Positions 26,312 through 35,321 of a stretch of 64,000 nt of DNA are shown here, piece by piece. The notes under the pieces are model-generated. The model saw nothing but the letters and a program-made list of their open reading frames with translations. It did no database searches and was not told the DNA's origin. This DNA is from CAKZYD01 sp039814715 (GTDB lineage Bacteria > Pseudomonadota > Alphaproteobacteria > Sphingomonadales > CAKZYD01), in the NCBI GenBank assembly GCA_039814715.1, contig JBCCAR010000008.1, positions 1 through 64,000 of the forward strand, written 5' to 3'. Each line of letters starts with the position of its first letter. The first letter of the stretch is position 1. The position numbers and the translations under genes are program-made.

Positions 26312-29086
26312 ATGCTTAGCCTTGGTCCGCTCGCTTTTTTAAACCCGTGGCTTTTGTCCGCGCTTGCGTTGTTGCCAATCGCCTATCTCATCATTCGCGC
26401 CATTCCACCAGCGCCGCGGCGGCTTTTCTTTCCTGCGACCTGGCTTACACGGGAGCTCGACACTCAGAGCGCGGAAGTTGAAGCAACACCCTGGTGGCTT
26501 CTTCTGCTTCGGCTGCTCATGCTTGCGCTGCTGATTATCGCCATGGCGCATCCTATTTTGGCGCCCAATCAGCGTCTTGCAAGCCAAGGGCCTGTGATTG
26601 TGCTGGTCGACAATGATTGGACCGCGGCGCCCGATTGGCCGGCCAGGCAAGATGCGATCTTAGCTTTGCTAGAACAATTGGGCTCTCAAGAACGCAGCGT
26701 CCACTTGGCAACGACGGCAGCGCCGCTGGAAGGGTGGAGTAAGACAGAGCGTACTGCATTTTATTCCGCTGACTTGGCTGCAGAGCATATGCGCGCCCTT
26801 GAGCCCTCCCCCTGGGGGCCTGACTATACTGCCGCGCTAGAAGCACTGCGCGTGCAGGTGCAAATGCCGGATGTTTCGCTCTTTTACCTCACCAGCGGCA
26901 TCAATCACGGCGCGGCGGCGCCGTTCCTATCTGAACTCAGCGCGCTGGCACCGCTCGATCTAACGGAGATACGAGATGCAGCGCTCCGCCAATTGGCGTT
27001 TGCCGCAGTCAAACCGTCCGCGCAGGGGTTTGATCTGCTGATATTGCGGCGCGGCGGCACTCCGCCTCTGACGGCATCGGTCCTTGTCTCCGATAGTGCC
27101 AATATCACCCTCGCGCGGCAAGAGGTGCGCTTTGAGCGTGGCCAGACCCGGGCGGATGCGGCGCTGAGTGTACCCTTGCAGCTGCGCGGCCGCGTGGCCC
27201 GATTGAGCATTGAGGGCGTCCGCAGTGCCGGGGCGAGTTATGTGCTTGACGCGCGCAGCCAGCGGCCTTTGGTCGGCATCATTGATACGCCCAGCGTCAG
27301 CGGCAATGCCCCCTTCCAAACGCCGCAATTCTATCTCAAACGCGCGCTTTCGCCTTATGCCACGCTTGAACGCGGCGCAGCTCAAAGGCTTTTAAAAAGT
27401 GCGCCGGCGATTTTGTTGCTCCCCGATCACGGCAGACTGCCCGACGACATTGAGCAGTCTTTATCCAGATGGATTGAAACAGGCGGCTTGTTGGTTCGTT
27501 TCGCCGGTCCAGCGCTGCTGGCAGACGAGGCGAGCTTAGAAGACCCCCTCTTGCCCATCGCCCTGCGCAGCCAGCCGCGCGTTGTCGGCGGCACGCTGTC
27601 CTGGTCGAGCGCGCTGCGTGTTGCGGCCTTTGATGAGGATAGCCCCTTTGCTGGCCTGATCCCTTCGGACGAAATTACGATTGACCGCCAAGCGCTCGCC
27701 CGCAGTGGGACCCTGCAGCAATCTCAGATATGGGCCACGTTGTCCGATGGAACCCCTCTGGTATCCACCGCGACGCGCGGCAGCGGCCGCCTTGTGTTGT
27801 TCCACACCAGCGCGGACCCGCAGTGGTCCAACCTGGCGATTAGCGGCACATTTGTTGAAATGCTGCAACGGCTATTGCACTTTTCTGGCCCTGGGCAGGC
27901 CCCGTCTGCGCAAGGCAGCGAGACTATGACCCTCACGCAGCTCATGGGTGGGCGCGGTTCGCTGGTAAGCCCACCAGAAAGCGTTGCAATCAAACCTTAT
28001 GCGCAGCCCTTTGCCAAACCTGCTGGGCCAGACAACCCGCCCGGAATTTATGAAACGAAAAATACGCGTATCGCCATAAACTTAGCCGGCGCCGCCGGGC
28101 CCATTTCGCCGCGGACGTCCTTGCGGCCCTTGCAGGACGCTGCAGGCGCAATTCCTATCCGCGATATCGATGGCGTCTTTGATCGCAGCTTGCGGCCGGC
28201 GGTTTTTGCCAGCGTGGTTATGCTGGCCTTGCTAGATGCCCTCGCCTGCCTGTGGCTGCGCGGCAATGTGACGGCGCCGCGCGCGCTTAAGTCTAGCCTG
28301 GCACGCGCAGGCACCGCAGCACTGGCCAGCATTGCCACTTTCAGCCAAACACCGGACGCGCAGGCGTCAAATCCAGCAGATGTGGCTTCGAATGTGCGCT
28401 TGGCTTGCATCACGACCGGTGTGAATACGGTTGATAGCCTGTGCCTCGAAGGCCTGAACGGTCTCGTACGGCAACTCAATTTGCGCACATCTGTATGGAC
28501 AGGGCCAACCCAAATGGTTGATCTGTCGGATGATAATCTTGGGCTCTATCCGATTTTGTTTTGGCCCCTGCAAGCCACGCAGGCCCCTTTGACCAGCAAA
28601 CAATCTGACCATCTCAGCGGCTATATGCGCGGCGGGGGGATGCTGGTGATTGATTTAGGCGTCGGCCTGAAGGGCCAAGCGCGCATGGATACGCAGCTCG
28701 CGCCTGCAGATTTGCTTGCTGACCTAAGGTCCAAAATCACCTTTCCGCCGCTCTCACCGCTTACCAAAGAGCACGTCCTGACGCACAGCTTTTATATTTT
28801 GAGCCGCACACCGGGCCGCCGCGGCGATGGCCAGCTCTGGGTGGAATCAGGCGGAGAGGCCCAAGGCGCGACAGTCAGTCCAATCGTCCTCGGCAATGCA
28901 GATTGGCTGTCCAGCTGGGCCAATGTGCAAACCAGTCTGCCCGGCTATGCAGGCGGTGATGGCCGGCGTGATGAGCTTGCTGTGCGCTTTGGCATCAATG
29001 TGGTCATGTACGCGCTCACAGGCACCTATAAAGCAGATCAAGTCCACCTGCCTGCTCTGCTAGAACGCGTCGGGCGCGGCGAGTAA
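26312..29086 (+). CDS. BatA-N-terminal / DUF4159 membrane protein
   Basis: A 924 aa protein. Residues 1-90 form the aerotolerance-regulator (BatA) N-terminal domain with two helices (FLNPWLLSALALLPIAYLII and WLLLLRLLMLALLIIAMAHP). The middle part resembles a degenerate von Willebrand domain (VIVLVDNDWTAAPDW), a further helix lies near residue 635, and the C-terminal 200 residues have the DUF4159 character (GLYPILFWPLQATQ, YMRGGGMLVIDLG). I choose ATG 26312, 3 bases after the DUF58 stop, because it opens with MLSLGPLAFLNPWLL, the normal start of these proteins. The function is unknown, presumably envelope-associated. Confidence 0.9.
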   Translation: MLSLGPLAFLNPWLLSALALLPIAYLIIRAIPPAPRRLFFPATWLTRELDTQSAEVEATPWWLLLLRLLMLALLIIAMAHPILAPNQRLASQGPVIVLVDNDWTAAPDWPARQDAILALLEQLGSQERSVHLATTAAPLEGWSKTERTAFYSADLAAEHMRALEPSPWGPDYTAALEALRVQVQMPDVSLFYLTSGINHGAAAPFLSELSALAPLDLTEIRDAALRQLAFAAVKPSAQGFDLLILRRGGTPPLTASVLVSDSANITLARQEVRFERGQTRADAALSVPLQLRGRVARLSIEGVRSAGASYVLDARSQRPLVGIIDTPSVSGNAPFQTPQFYLKRALSPYATLERGAAQRLLKSAPAILLLPDHGRLPDDIEQSLSRWIETGGLLVRFAGPALLADEASLEDPLLPIALRSQPRVVGGTLSWSSALRVAAFDEDSPFAGLIPSDEITIDRQALARSGTLQQSQIWATLSDGTPLVSTATRGSGRLVLFHTSADPQWSNLAISGTFVEMLQRLLHFSGPGQAPSAQGSETMTLTQLMGGRGSLVSPPESVAIKPYAQPFAKPAGPDNPPGIYETKNTRIAINLAGAAGPISPRTSLRPLQDAAGAIPIRDIDGVFDRSLRPAVFASVVMLALLDALACLWLRGNVTAPRALKSSLARAGTAALASIATFSQTPDAQASNPADVASNVRLACITTGVNTVDSLCLEGLNGLVRQLNLRTSVWTGPTQMVDLSDDNLGLYPILFWPLQATQAPLTSKQSDHLSGYMRGGGMLVIDLGVGLKGQARMDTQLAPADLLADLRSKITFPPLSPLTKEHVLTHSFYILSRTPGRRGDGQLWVESGGEAQGATVSPIVLGNADWLSSWANVQTSLPGYAGGDGRRDELAVRFGINVVMYALTGTYKADQVHLPALLERVGRGE

Positions 29087-29090
29087 CGGT

Positions 29091-31160
29091 ATGAACAGCG
29101 ATCTCGCCCTCCATTTACAGCCCTATTTTTCGCCCGGGATCATGGCCCTGTTGTGCGCCGCCATTTGCGCGGTAACGGCGGCGACCTTCTTTTTTGCAAA
29201 GCGCGCCATCATCCCGCGCATCATCTTCGCCGCCATATTGGTCGCCGCGGCCTTAAACCCGCAACTTGTCCGCACAGAGCGCACGCAGCAGACCAGCGTC
29301 GGGCTCTTGCTCATCGATGATAGCGAAAGCCAGCGCGTTGCCCAGCGCGGACCGGCGTTAGAAGACGCAGCAAAGGCCCTGCTCGCCCATGGCCAAACCC
29401 TGCCAGCGTTTGAATGGCAAGTCATGCGCTATTCGAGCTTGAAAGACGCAGATGATCGCGTAACTGGGGGAACGCGCTTAAACCCGGCGCTGCGCGAAGG
29501 GATGGCCTCCGTCCCGCCAGCGCAGCAGGCTGGCATTGTCATCTTAACAGACGGGCAGGTCGATGATGCGGCAGCCTTAAAGCCTGTAAAATCTGATGTC
29601 CCAATCCACACCATCGTCACCGGCGCGCGCGATTTTTTGGACCGGCGACTGATCATTCGCGAGGAGCCCGCCTTTGCAGAAGTGGGCAAGCCGCGCTCAT
29701 TAACTCTTGAAGTTGACGATATCGGCTTTGCCCCTGAAACGACGGCTAAGGTGACCTGGCAGCTCAATGAAGCGCCGCCCCAAGACATGCTGGTCAAACC
29801 CGGCATCCCGGCGCAGCTGACCTTTTCGCCAGAACATCGCGGGCTCAATACGCTTGATATACAAGTTGAAGAGCGCAGCGGAGAAGTCACCACGCTTAAT
29901 AACAGGGTCACGCTGTCGATCTCCGGGGTGCGTAATCGGCTGCGGGTTGTGCTTGTTTCGGGCGAACCATACCAAGGCGAGCGGCTCTGGCGGTCGACAC
30001 TGAAATCTGACCCTTCCGTTGACCTTGTGCATTTTACAATCTTGCGGCTCCCAACAAGCCGGGACGTGACGCCGGTGAGCGAACTCTCGCTCATCCCCTT
30101 CCCGACGCAGGAGCTGTTTGAGAAAAACTTGGATAAGTTCGACCTGGTGATCTTCGATCGCTATTCCATGCGCGGCGTGCTGCAGCAACGCTATCTAGCC
30201 AACTTAGCTACCTATGTTCGCAAAGGCGGCGCGCTATTGGTTGCTGTCGGCCCAGAATATGGCCGTGATTTATCGCTCTATACGACACCGCTAGGCGATG
30301 TGTTGCCCGTCTCTCCGCGCGGGCAAATCCTGGATACAGCTTTTCGGCCCATGGTAACGCCCCTTGGACGGCGCCACCCTGTAACCAAAGGCCTTTTGGC
30401 CACCTCCCCGCAAGCCAAATGGGGCCCGTGGTATCGCTTATCGGCTGGCACAGCGATGGCAGGGCAAACGATAATGGAAGGCCCGCTCGATTTGCCGCTG
30501 GTCGTGCTCGACCGGCAAGGCGAAGGACGCGTAGCGATGGTGATGAGCGATCAAAGCTGGGTATGGGGACGCGGCATTGATGGCGGCGGCCCCTACACCA
30601 CATTAATTCGCCGCCTGGTCCACTGGTTGATGGCAGAGCCTGACCTAGAAGAAGAACACCTATCTGCGGCTGTGGAAGGCCGCACAATCACAGTAAGCCG
30701 GCGCAGTTTGCGCGGCCCCTCCCAGCCTGTGGATATAGAACGACCCGATGGCACAAAAGACGTCCTCGTGATGAAAGAGACGGACGTTGGGCTTTATCAA
30801 GCGACGATTGAAACGACACAAAGCGGGCTTTACCGCCTGCAGGATGATAGCGGGTCGACTGTTGCGTCGGTCGGCGCTGTGCGGCGGCAGGAAATTGAGC
30901 GCCTCGATCCAACGGATGAACACATGCTGGCACCAACGCAGAAGACCGGCGGCGGCGTTTATTGGGCAGAAGACGGCGTTCCCGCGATTAAATTGCTGAC
31001 CGGAGAGGAACGCTTAGCAGGACGGCAATGGATGGCGCTGCGCGACCGATCAGATGGCGCCATCGCACGCATCGCACGCCAACCTTTATTGCCAGCTTGG
31101 GGATGGCTTGTGCTGCTATGCAGCAGTCTGCTTGCCAGCTGGTGGCGCGAAAGCCGCTAG
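29091..31160 (+). CDS. Large membrane protein with von Willebrand/glutamine-amidotransferase-like region
   Basis: A 689 aa protein, fourth in the MoxR operon (4-base gap). Two N-terminal helices (IMALLCAAICAVTAATFFFA and IIFAAILVAAALNPQLV) and one C-terminal helix (AWGWLVLLCSSLLASWW) anchor it. The segment GLLLIDDSESQRVAQRG and later GIVILTDGQVDDA form a von Willebrand-type core with a metal-site-like D-D-S-E-S. Residues about 280-480 resemble a class I glutamine amidotransferase fold without an evident catalytic Cys. Homologues occur in the same operon position in other alphaproteobacteria. The 3' end overlaps the convergent GNAT gene by 45 bases. Confidence 0.82.
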   Translation: MNSDLALHLQPYFSPGIMALLCAAICAVTAATFFFAKRAIIPRIIFAAILVAAALNPQLVRTERTQQTSVGLLLIDDSESQRVAQRGPALEDAAKALLAHGQTLPAFEWQVMRYSSLKDADDRVTGGTRLNPALREGMASVPPAQQAGIVILTDGQVDDAAALKPVKSDVPIHTIVTGARDFLDRRLIIREEPAFAEVGKPRSLTLEVDDIGFAPETTAKVTWQLNEAPPQDMLVKPGIPAQLTFSPEHRGLNTLDIQVEERSGEVTTLNNRVTLSISGVRNRLRVVLVSGEPYQGERLWRSTLKSDPSVDLVHFTILRLPTSRDVTPVSELSLIPFPTQELFEKNLDKFDLVIFDRYSMRGVLQQRYLANLATYVRKGGALLVAVGPEYGRDLSLYTTPLGDVLPVSPRGQILDTAFRPMVTPLGRRHPVTKGLLATSPQAKWGPWYRLSAGTAMAGQTIMEGPLDLPLVVLDRQGEGRVAMVMSDQSWVWGRGIDGGGPYTTLIRRLVHWLMAEPDLEEEHLSAAVEGRTITVSRRSLRGPSQPVDIERPDGTKDVLVMKETDVGLYQATIETTQSGLYRLQDDSGSTVASVGAVRRQEIERLDPTDEHMLAPTQKTGGGVYWAEDGVPAIKLLTGEERLAGRQWMALRDRSDGAIARIARQPLLPAWGWLVLLCSSLLASWWRESR

Positions 31161-31655
31161 CACCGTGCCATGCGCTGGAAGAGCAATTTCGCTTGACCGC
31201 ACCAATACACGGCTGCGCGCAGCCACGCCTGGTAAGGACCACTGCTGCGTCGGGGCTGCGAAAAAACCGAACTGGCGATAATAGGCTTCATCGCCAATTA
31301 ACATGACGGGCCGAAGGCTGCGCTGATCAACGGCGCCGATGGCGCGCTTCATCAAGGCCTTGCCTAAGCCCTGCCCCTGCATGTCTGGATCCACCATAAG
31401 CGGCCCCAGCAAGATGAGCTGGTGTGCCATGCCATCTACATGCAGGGCAATTGGCCATAGCGACACACTACCTACAAGGGCAGATCCAATTTTAGCCGAA
31501 TAGCTACCGTGCTCTAAAGGCGCAGAATTGCGGCGCAAAACATCTGCTGCACGCGGTTTAAGCGATGAAAACGCAAAAGCACGCGCCTTCAGCTCAGCTG
31601 CCGCTGCGAGGTCCAAGCCTTCAGATATCAATACGTCATCTTGCATAAGATACAT
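31116..31655 (-). CDS. GNAT family N-acetyltransferase
   Basis: A 179 aa acetyl-CoA-dependent acetyltransferase of the YhbS-like group. The acetyl-CoA loop is QGQGLGKALM, preceded by LLGPLMVDPDMQ, and the C-terminal strand region is VMLIGDEAYYRQFGFFAAP, typical of this subgroup. Start choice is uncertain: ATG at 31655 or 31646, both in frame. Its 3' end overlaps the MoxR operon's last gene by 45 bases on the opposite strand. The substrate is unknown. Confidence 0.87.
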   Translation of the reverse strand: MYLMQDDVLISEGLDLAAAAELKARAFAFSSLKPRAADVLRRNSAPLEHGSYSAKIGSALVGSVSLWPIALHVDGMAHQLILLGPLMVDPDMQGQGLGKALMKRAIGAVDQRSLRPVMLIGDEAYYRQFGFFAAPTQQWSLPGVAARSRVLVRSSEIALPAHGTVLAAFAPPAGKQTAA

Positions 31656-31696
31656 CAAATAGAATATAATTCTGAAAAATCAATTTATTTCCACAC

Positions 31697-33475
31697 TTAA
31701 TTGCACTTTCCAGTATACAGACTGAAGGTCGTGTACGTATCCGGCCGTCCATCAGGCTGCGTTGTGCGGGTGTAATAAGTCATTTTGATGGATGCAAGTG
31801 GCTGTATAGCGCCATTGGCATCCAACCATTCCTGGCGGCACCAATAGCGAGCGAGATTTCCGCGTTGGCGCGCATTGGCTTTCAAGTGGAGGCGGGCAAG
31901 ATATTTGCGCCAGCGATAGTCTTTGTTCCAAGCACGCAAATCATCTGGGTCCCCAGAGGGCGGATACCCGGGCTTACCTGTCCACAAATCCATGTGCAGG
32001 CCGTTCTTTAAGGTCCCCTCAAAGCCGTACCACCCTTCCCGCTTCACCGGAAATGGAGCAAACATGGCCCAGTTTTGGTTGATGCGCAGAAGCTTGGCGA
32101 TGTATTGCGCTGAAGTCGGCAGCTGGAGGCCAGAACGCGGATCCTGATCGACATTCCATAAGAACACAAACGCTGCCAGCGCGGTCACTATAGCGCTTAC
32201 AAAATGCGGCACTTGCAGCGCGAGCGAACGAAACGGCAGGACTGCATCTGCAACTGCGCCAAAACCGCCGCGGCTGTTGCCAATACCGACATAAAGCGCT
32301 CTGCCAATCGCGCGCGGTAAAAGGCCTGAAAGCACTCCAAACGGCCACGTCAGCGGGTTATTTTTAAGGACGGCGACCAGCGCGTCCCAATGGGTTAAAA
32401 GCGTCCCGCTCGGCGCGCGAACGACCCAGCTATTGTGCTTTTCCAAAATAGGTCCCGCCTCTTGATCACCCTGGGCGGGCGTAACGATTGTCTCATAGGG
32501 CAAGCAGAAACTGCGCAGGAGCAAGCATGTCTTACGGCAAAACACACACCCATCGTCATAAAAAAGCGTCCACTCGCCGCCATCCGTTTTGCGGTCCAGC
32601 CACTGCCAGACAATGGTTGGGATCAGAAGCATGAGCGATGCGATACTGGCGAGCGGAAACAAACCTACGTTTAGAAACAACGCAAAGCCAATATGCATGG
32701 CAATCAACAAAGCCAGACCCAGGCTGCGAAAAAAGCTGAAAAATAGGGGCATGAACACACACAGTGGCATCAAAAGTTCGAGCCACCAAACAAAGCCTGT
32801 CAGCGGTCCATGCAGGGCAGTCGCTTTGAGCAGCAGGTCTCCAAGCGGCGTCGTAAGCCCTTCAATGGAGAGTGCATAATAAACGGCATTCATCTGCTCA
32901 TGCCACTCCACGCCGGTCTTTAGAAAGGCGCCAAAAATATAGACGTAGCTGACTTGCAGAACCGCTGCGACACTGGCGGGGGAGACGTAATCATGGCGGC
33001 GGCGAGGCCGCGCTGATACTGGATGGTCGTGCTCCTCGCGTAAGGCATCGTCTACCGAAAAACGCGCGCTCAGCGGCAGGAAAAGGCCCCAAAACAGCAA
33101 GATGCAGATCAGGTCATCATCGCCCTGAAGTAAGAACAAATTGCGGTTGGTGAGCGAGACAACCAGAACCCAGCAGATAAAGATGGACAGCCGGGTGCGA
33201 TATCCAACCAGGAGCGATAACGCGGCAAGAGCGAGACAGACAAAAAGGACATGGACGACCCACGCCTCCCCGCTTATGTAGAAGAGCGACCAGCGCGAGA
33301 CATAATTGTAAGCGATGGCTTCCGCCCGGCCCAAAATGCCAGCATCTGTATAAAAGACGTTCAAGTACGGCCAGCGATTTGCCAAATCGACGAGGATGTA
33401 CACTGCGACACCAACGCGGAACGCCGCAAGTGAGCGCAAGTCTATCCCAAAAACGGTTTTAAGCGATGTCCACAT
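31697..33475 (-). CDS. HTTM domain protein fused to a DCC1-like thiol-disulfide domain
   Basis: A 592 aa polytopic membrane protein. Residues 1-295 form the HTTM (vitamin K-dependent gamma-carboxylase-like) domain, starting DLRSLAAFRVGVAVYILVDL with about eight helices. At about 302-400 comes a DCC1-like (YuxK) domain with the redox motif YDDGCVFC at 306-313 (Cys310 and Cys313). A further helix near 425 and a soluble C-terminal region (about 440-592) follow. A role in thiol or carboxyl chemistry on exported substrates is inferred only from the two domains. It is divergent from the GST gene at 33593. Confidence 0.85.
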   Translation of the reverse strand: MWTSLKTVFGIDLRSLAAFRVGVAVYILVDLANRWPYLNVFYTDAGILGRAEAIAYNYVSRWSLFYISGEAWVVHVLFVCLALAALSLLVGYRTRLSIFICWVLVVSLTNRNLFLLQGDDDLICILLFWGLFLPLSARFSVDDALREEHDHPVSARPRRRHDYVSPASVAAVLQVSYVYIFGAFLKTGVEWHEQMNAVYYALSIEGLTTPLGDLLLKATALHGPLTGFVWWLELLMPLCVFMPLFFSFFRSLGLALLIAMHIGFALFLNVGLFPLASIASLMLLIPTIVWQWLDRKTDGGEWTLFYDDGCVFCRKTCLLLRSFCLPYETIVTPAQGDQEAGPILEKHNSWVVRAPSGTLLTHWDALVAVLKNNPLTWPFGVLSGLLPRAIGRALYVGIGNSRGGFGAVADAVLPFRSLALQVPHFVSAIVTALAAFVFLWNVDQDPRSGLQLPTSAQYIAKLLRINQNWAMFAPFPVKREGWYGFEGTLKNGLHMDLWTGKPGYPPSGDPDDLRAWNKDYRWRKYLARLHLKANARQRGNLARYWCRQEWLDANGAIQPLASIKMTYYTRTTQPDGRPDTYTTFSLYTGKCN

Positions 33476-33592
33476 GATGAAGCCTCCCCCTTAAAACCCT
33501 CTCGCTCACAAAACTCTCACCTACAATGAAGGCAAGGCTAGACGCTTAGCGATCGCTTTGGCATGGTGCGCGCAGTCACGGAAAGGAAGCGC

Positions 33593-34225
33593 GTGAAACT
33601 CTATTCCATGAAACAAGCGGTCAATCCACAGCGTGTTCGCATCTTCTTAGCGGAAAAAGGCCTAGATGTTGAGACGATAGAAATCGACATTCCAAGCGGT
33701 GAAAACCGCAGCGATGACTATCTGAAGGTTTCTCCGCGTGGTTTGCTGCCAGCGCTCGTTCTCGATGACGGTGACGTCCTGGTCGAAACTGTTGCGATTT
33801 GCAAATACATCGAAGCTACAAACCCCTCGCCGCCGCTCCTGGGCACCACGCCCAAAGAGCAAGCGATCATTGAAATGCGCCAGCGGGAAATGGAGTTTGA
33901 CGGCCTTCAATCCATTGCTTGGATATTCCGCAATACTGCCCCGCATTTTACTGAACGTTCGCAGCCAGGCGCTGTTCCGGACATGGAGCAGCTTCCCCAG
34001 CTTGCAGCGCGCGGGCAGGTGTTAACGGCCGTTTGGCTTGAGCGGCTCAACGCACTTTTATCTCAAAGCCGCCATGTGGCCGGTGATGCGTTTTCGATTG
34101 CAGATATTACCGCTTATTGCGCTGTAAAATTTGCGCGCTGGGTTAAAATCTCTATACCCGAAAACCATGAACACACCTTGCGTTGGTATGCCGACGTGAA
34201 AGAGCGTCCAACCATGAAAGCCTAG
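33593..34225 (+). CDS. Glutathione S-transferase family protein
   Basis: A 210 aa soluble GST. The N-terminal thioredoxin-like domain begins KLYSMKQAVNPQRVRIFLAEKGL and includes the cis-Pro segment SPRGLLPALVLDDGDVLVE and the glutathione-contacting E-T/S motif (LVETVAI). The C-terminal helical domain has FSIADITAYCAVKFA, the N-capping motif region. GTG 33593, preceded by AAAGGAAG, fits the family start better than ATG 33563. The glutathione-conjugation substrate is unknown; it lies 45 bases upstream of the stress protein gene. Confidence 0.88.
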   Translation: MKLYSMKQAVNPQRVRIFLAEKGLDVETIEIDIPSGENRSDDYLKVSPRGLLPALVLDDGDVLVETVAICKYIEATNPSPPLLGTTPKEQAIIEMRQREMEFDGLQSIAWIFRNTAPHFTERSQPGAVPDMEQLPQLAARGQVLTAVWLERLNALLSQSRHVAGDAFSIADITAYCAVKFARWVKISIPENHEHTLRWYADVKERPTMKA

Positions 34226-34270
34226 CCATCTCGGCGCGCTTTCTTTCAGGACGAACCAGGAGACAACACT

Positions 34271-35122
34271 ATGTGGGTCATTTTAGTACCTGTGGCGAAC
34301 CGGCCGGAATCAGCGGCTGCGCTAGAAACAAGCTTTAACCTTGCGCAGCGCCTTGGTGGGTCTGTCCTTGGCGCCCATATTCGCCCCCACCGCGGCGACA
34401 AGACTGCCATACCCGATGATGCGATGATCCAGGATGACGACAGCTGGACGATGGCAGAAGGCGATGCGGCCACCCTGTCCGTTGAAGCCTCTGATCTTTT
34501 TTCAGAGCGGGCAAAGGCTGCTGGTTTTAGCGTTCTCAAAAAAGCCAGCAGGAATGATGAAAAAGCAGCCTATTGGCAAGAGCGCGTGGGCACCCCGCAA
34601 TACGTCATGCCGATTTTGGGCCCCGCAAGCGACATGGTGGTGGTCAGCCGCCCTGCCCGAAAGGAAAGCAAAAAGGCGCGCACCTTCATGCTACAAGCCA
34701 TTATGCGCAGCCATCGCCCGGTTTTGGTTTTACCAAAGGATAACAGCTGCCCAGCGCTAGATCATATTGCCATTGGCTGGAACTGTTCGCCTGAAGCCGC
34801 CCGCGCCCTTCATGCAGCGCTGCCGGTCATCAAATCAGCGAAGAAGATCACATTCATCACCGCAGGAAACAGCCATGACCTTGGCCCTAGCTTCGGCGAG
34901 ATGAGCAACTATTTGACGATGCACGGCGTAGAAGCCGAAAGGCACCACGAAGGCGGCGCCGATTCAACCGATGCGCTATTAAAGGCCTATGATACAGTTG
35001 GCGCCGATACATTACTCACCGGCGCGTATTCGCAGAGCCGGTGGCGTGAACGCCTCTTCGGCGGCACGACCGAGCGGCTACTGCACGAAACAGACATTCC
35101 GCTTTTGATGCTGCATAGCTAG
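34271..35122 (+). CDS. Universal stress protein, tandem UspA domains
   Basis: A 283 aa cytoplasmic protein with two Usp folds. The N-terminal domain (about 1-150) starts MWVILVPVANRPESAAALETS and is degenerate. The C-terminal domain (about 158-283) starts HIAIGWNCSPEAARALHAALP and ends with the nucleotide-binding pattern GAYSQSRWRERLFGGTTERLL, so only the second half is likely to bind ATP. It is probably cotranscribed with the GST. A palindromic repeat pair lies just downstream. Confidence 0.9.
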   Translation: MWVILVPVANRPESAAALETSFNLAQRLGGSVLGAHIRPHRGDKTAIPDDAMIQDDDSWTMAEGDAATLSVEASDLFSERAKAAGFSVLKKASRNDEKAAYWQERVGTPQYVMPILGPASDMVVVSRPARKESKKARTFMLQAIMRSHRPVLVLPKDNSCPALDHIAIGWNCSPEAARALHAALPVIKSAKKITFITAGNSHDLGPSFGEMSNYLTMHGVEAERHHEGGADSTDALLKAYDTVGADTLLTGAYSQSRWRERLFGGTTERLLHETDIPLLMLHS

Positions 35123-35187
35123 CTGGCGATACAGCAAATTAAACGGCGAGGTTTGGGACTTGGTTGCCTTTGCCAATTAATTAGACC

Positions 35188-35275
35188 CGTCATACCCCGA
35201 CTTGATCGGGGTATCTATTTCTAAGCATACAGCTTGGGTTTTCCATGGATTGCCCGATCAAGTCGGCCAATGACG
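35188..35275. repeat. Pair of inverted REP-like palindromic units
   Basis: The unit CGTCATACCCCGACTTGATC (continuing GGG) spans 35188-35210, and 35253-35275 is its inverted copy with 20 of 23 positions matching. The left unit extends into its own small palindrome (ATACCCCGA...TCGGGGTAT). The two units could fold into one long hairpin. This resembles the GTCAT(n)CCCGACTTGATCGGG extragenic palindromes found in many alphaproteobacterial genomes. It may also act as terminator for the stress protein gene. Nothing else is evident in the 199-base gap 35123-35321. Confidence 0.75.
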
Positions 35276-35321
35276 ATAGAGGATTTGAACGGCAGCGAAG
35301 GACTCAACCAGCACCCTTCAT

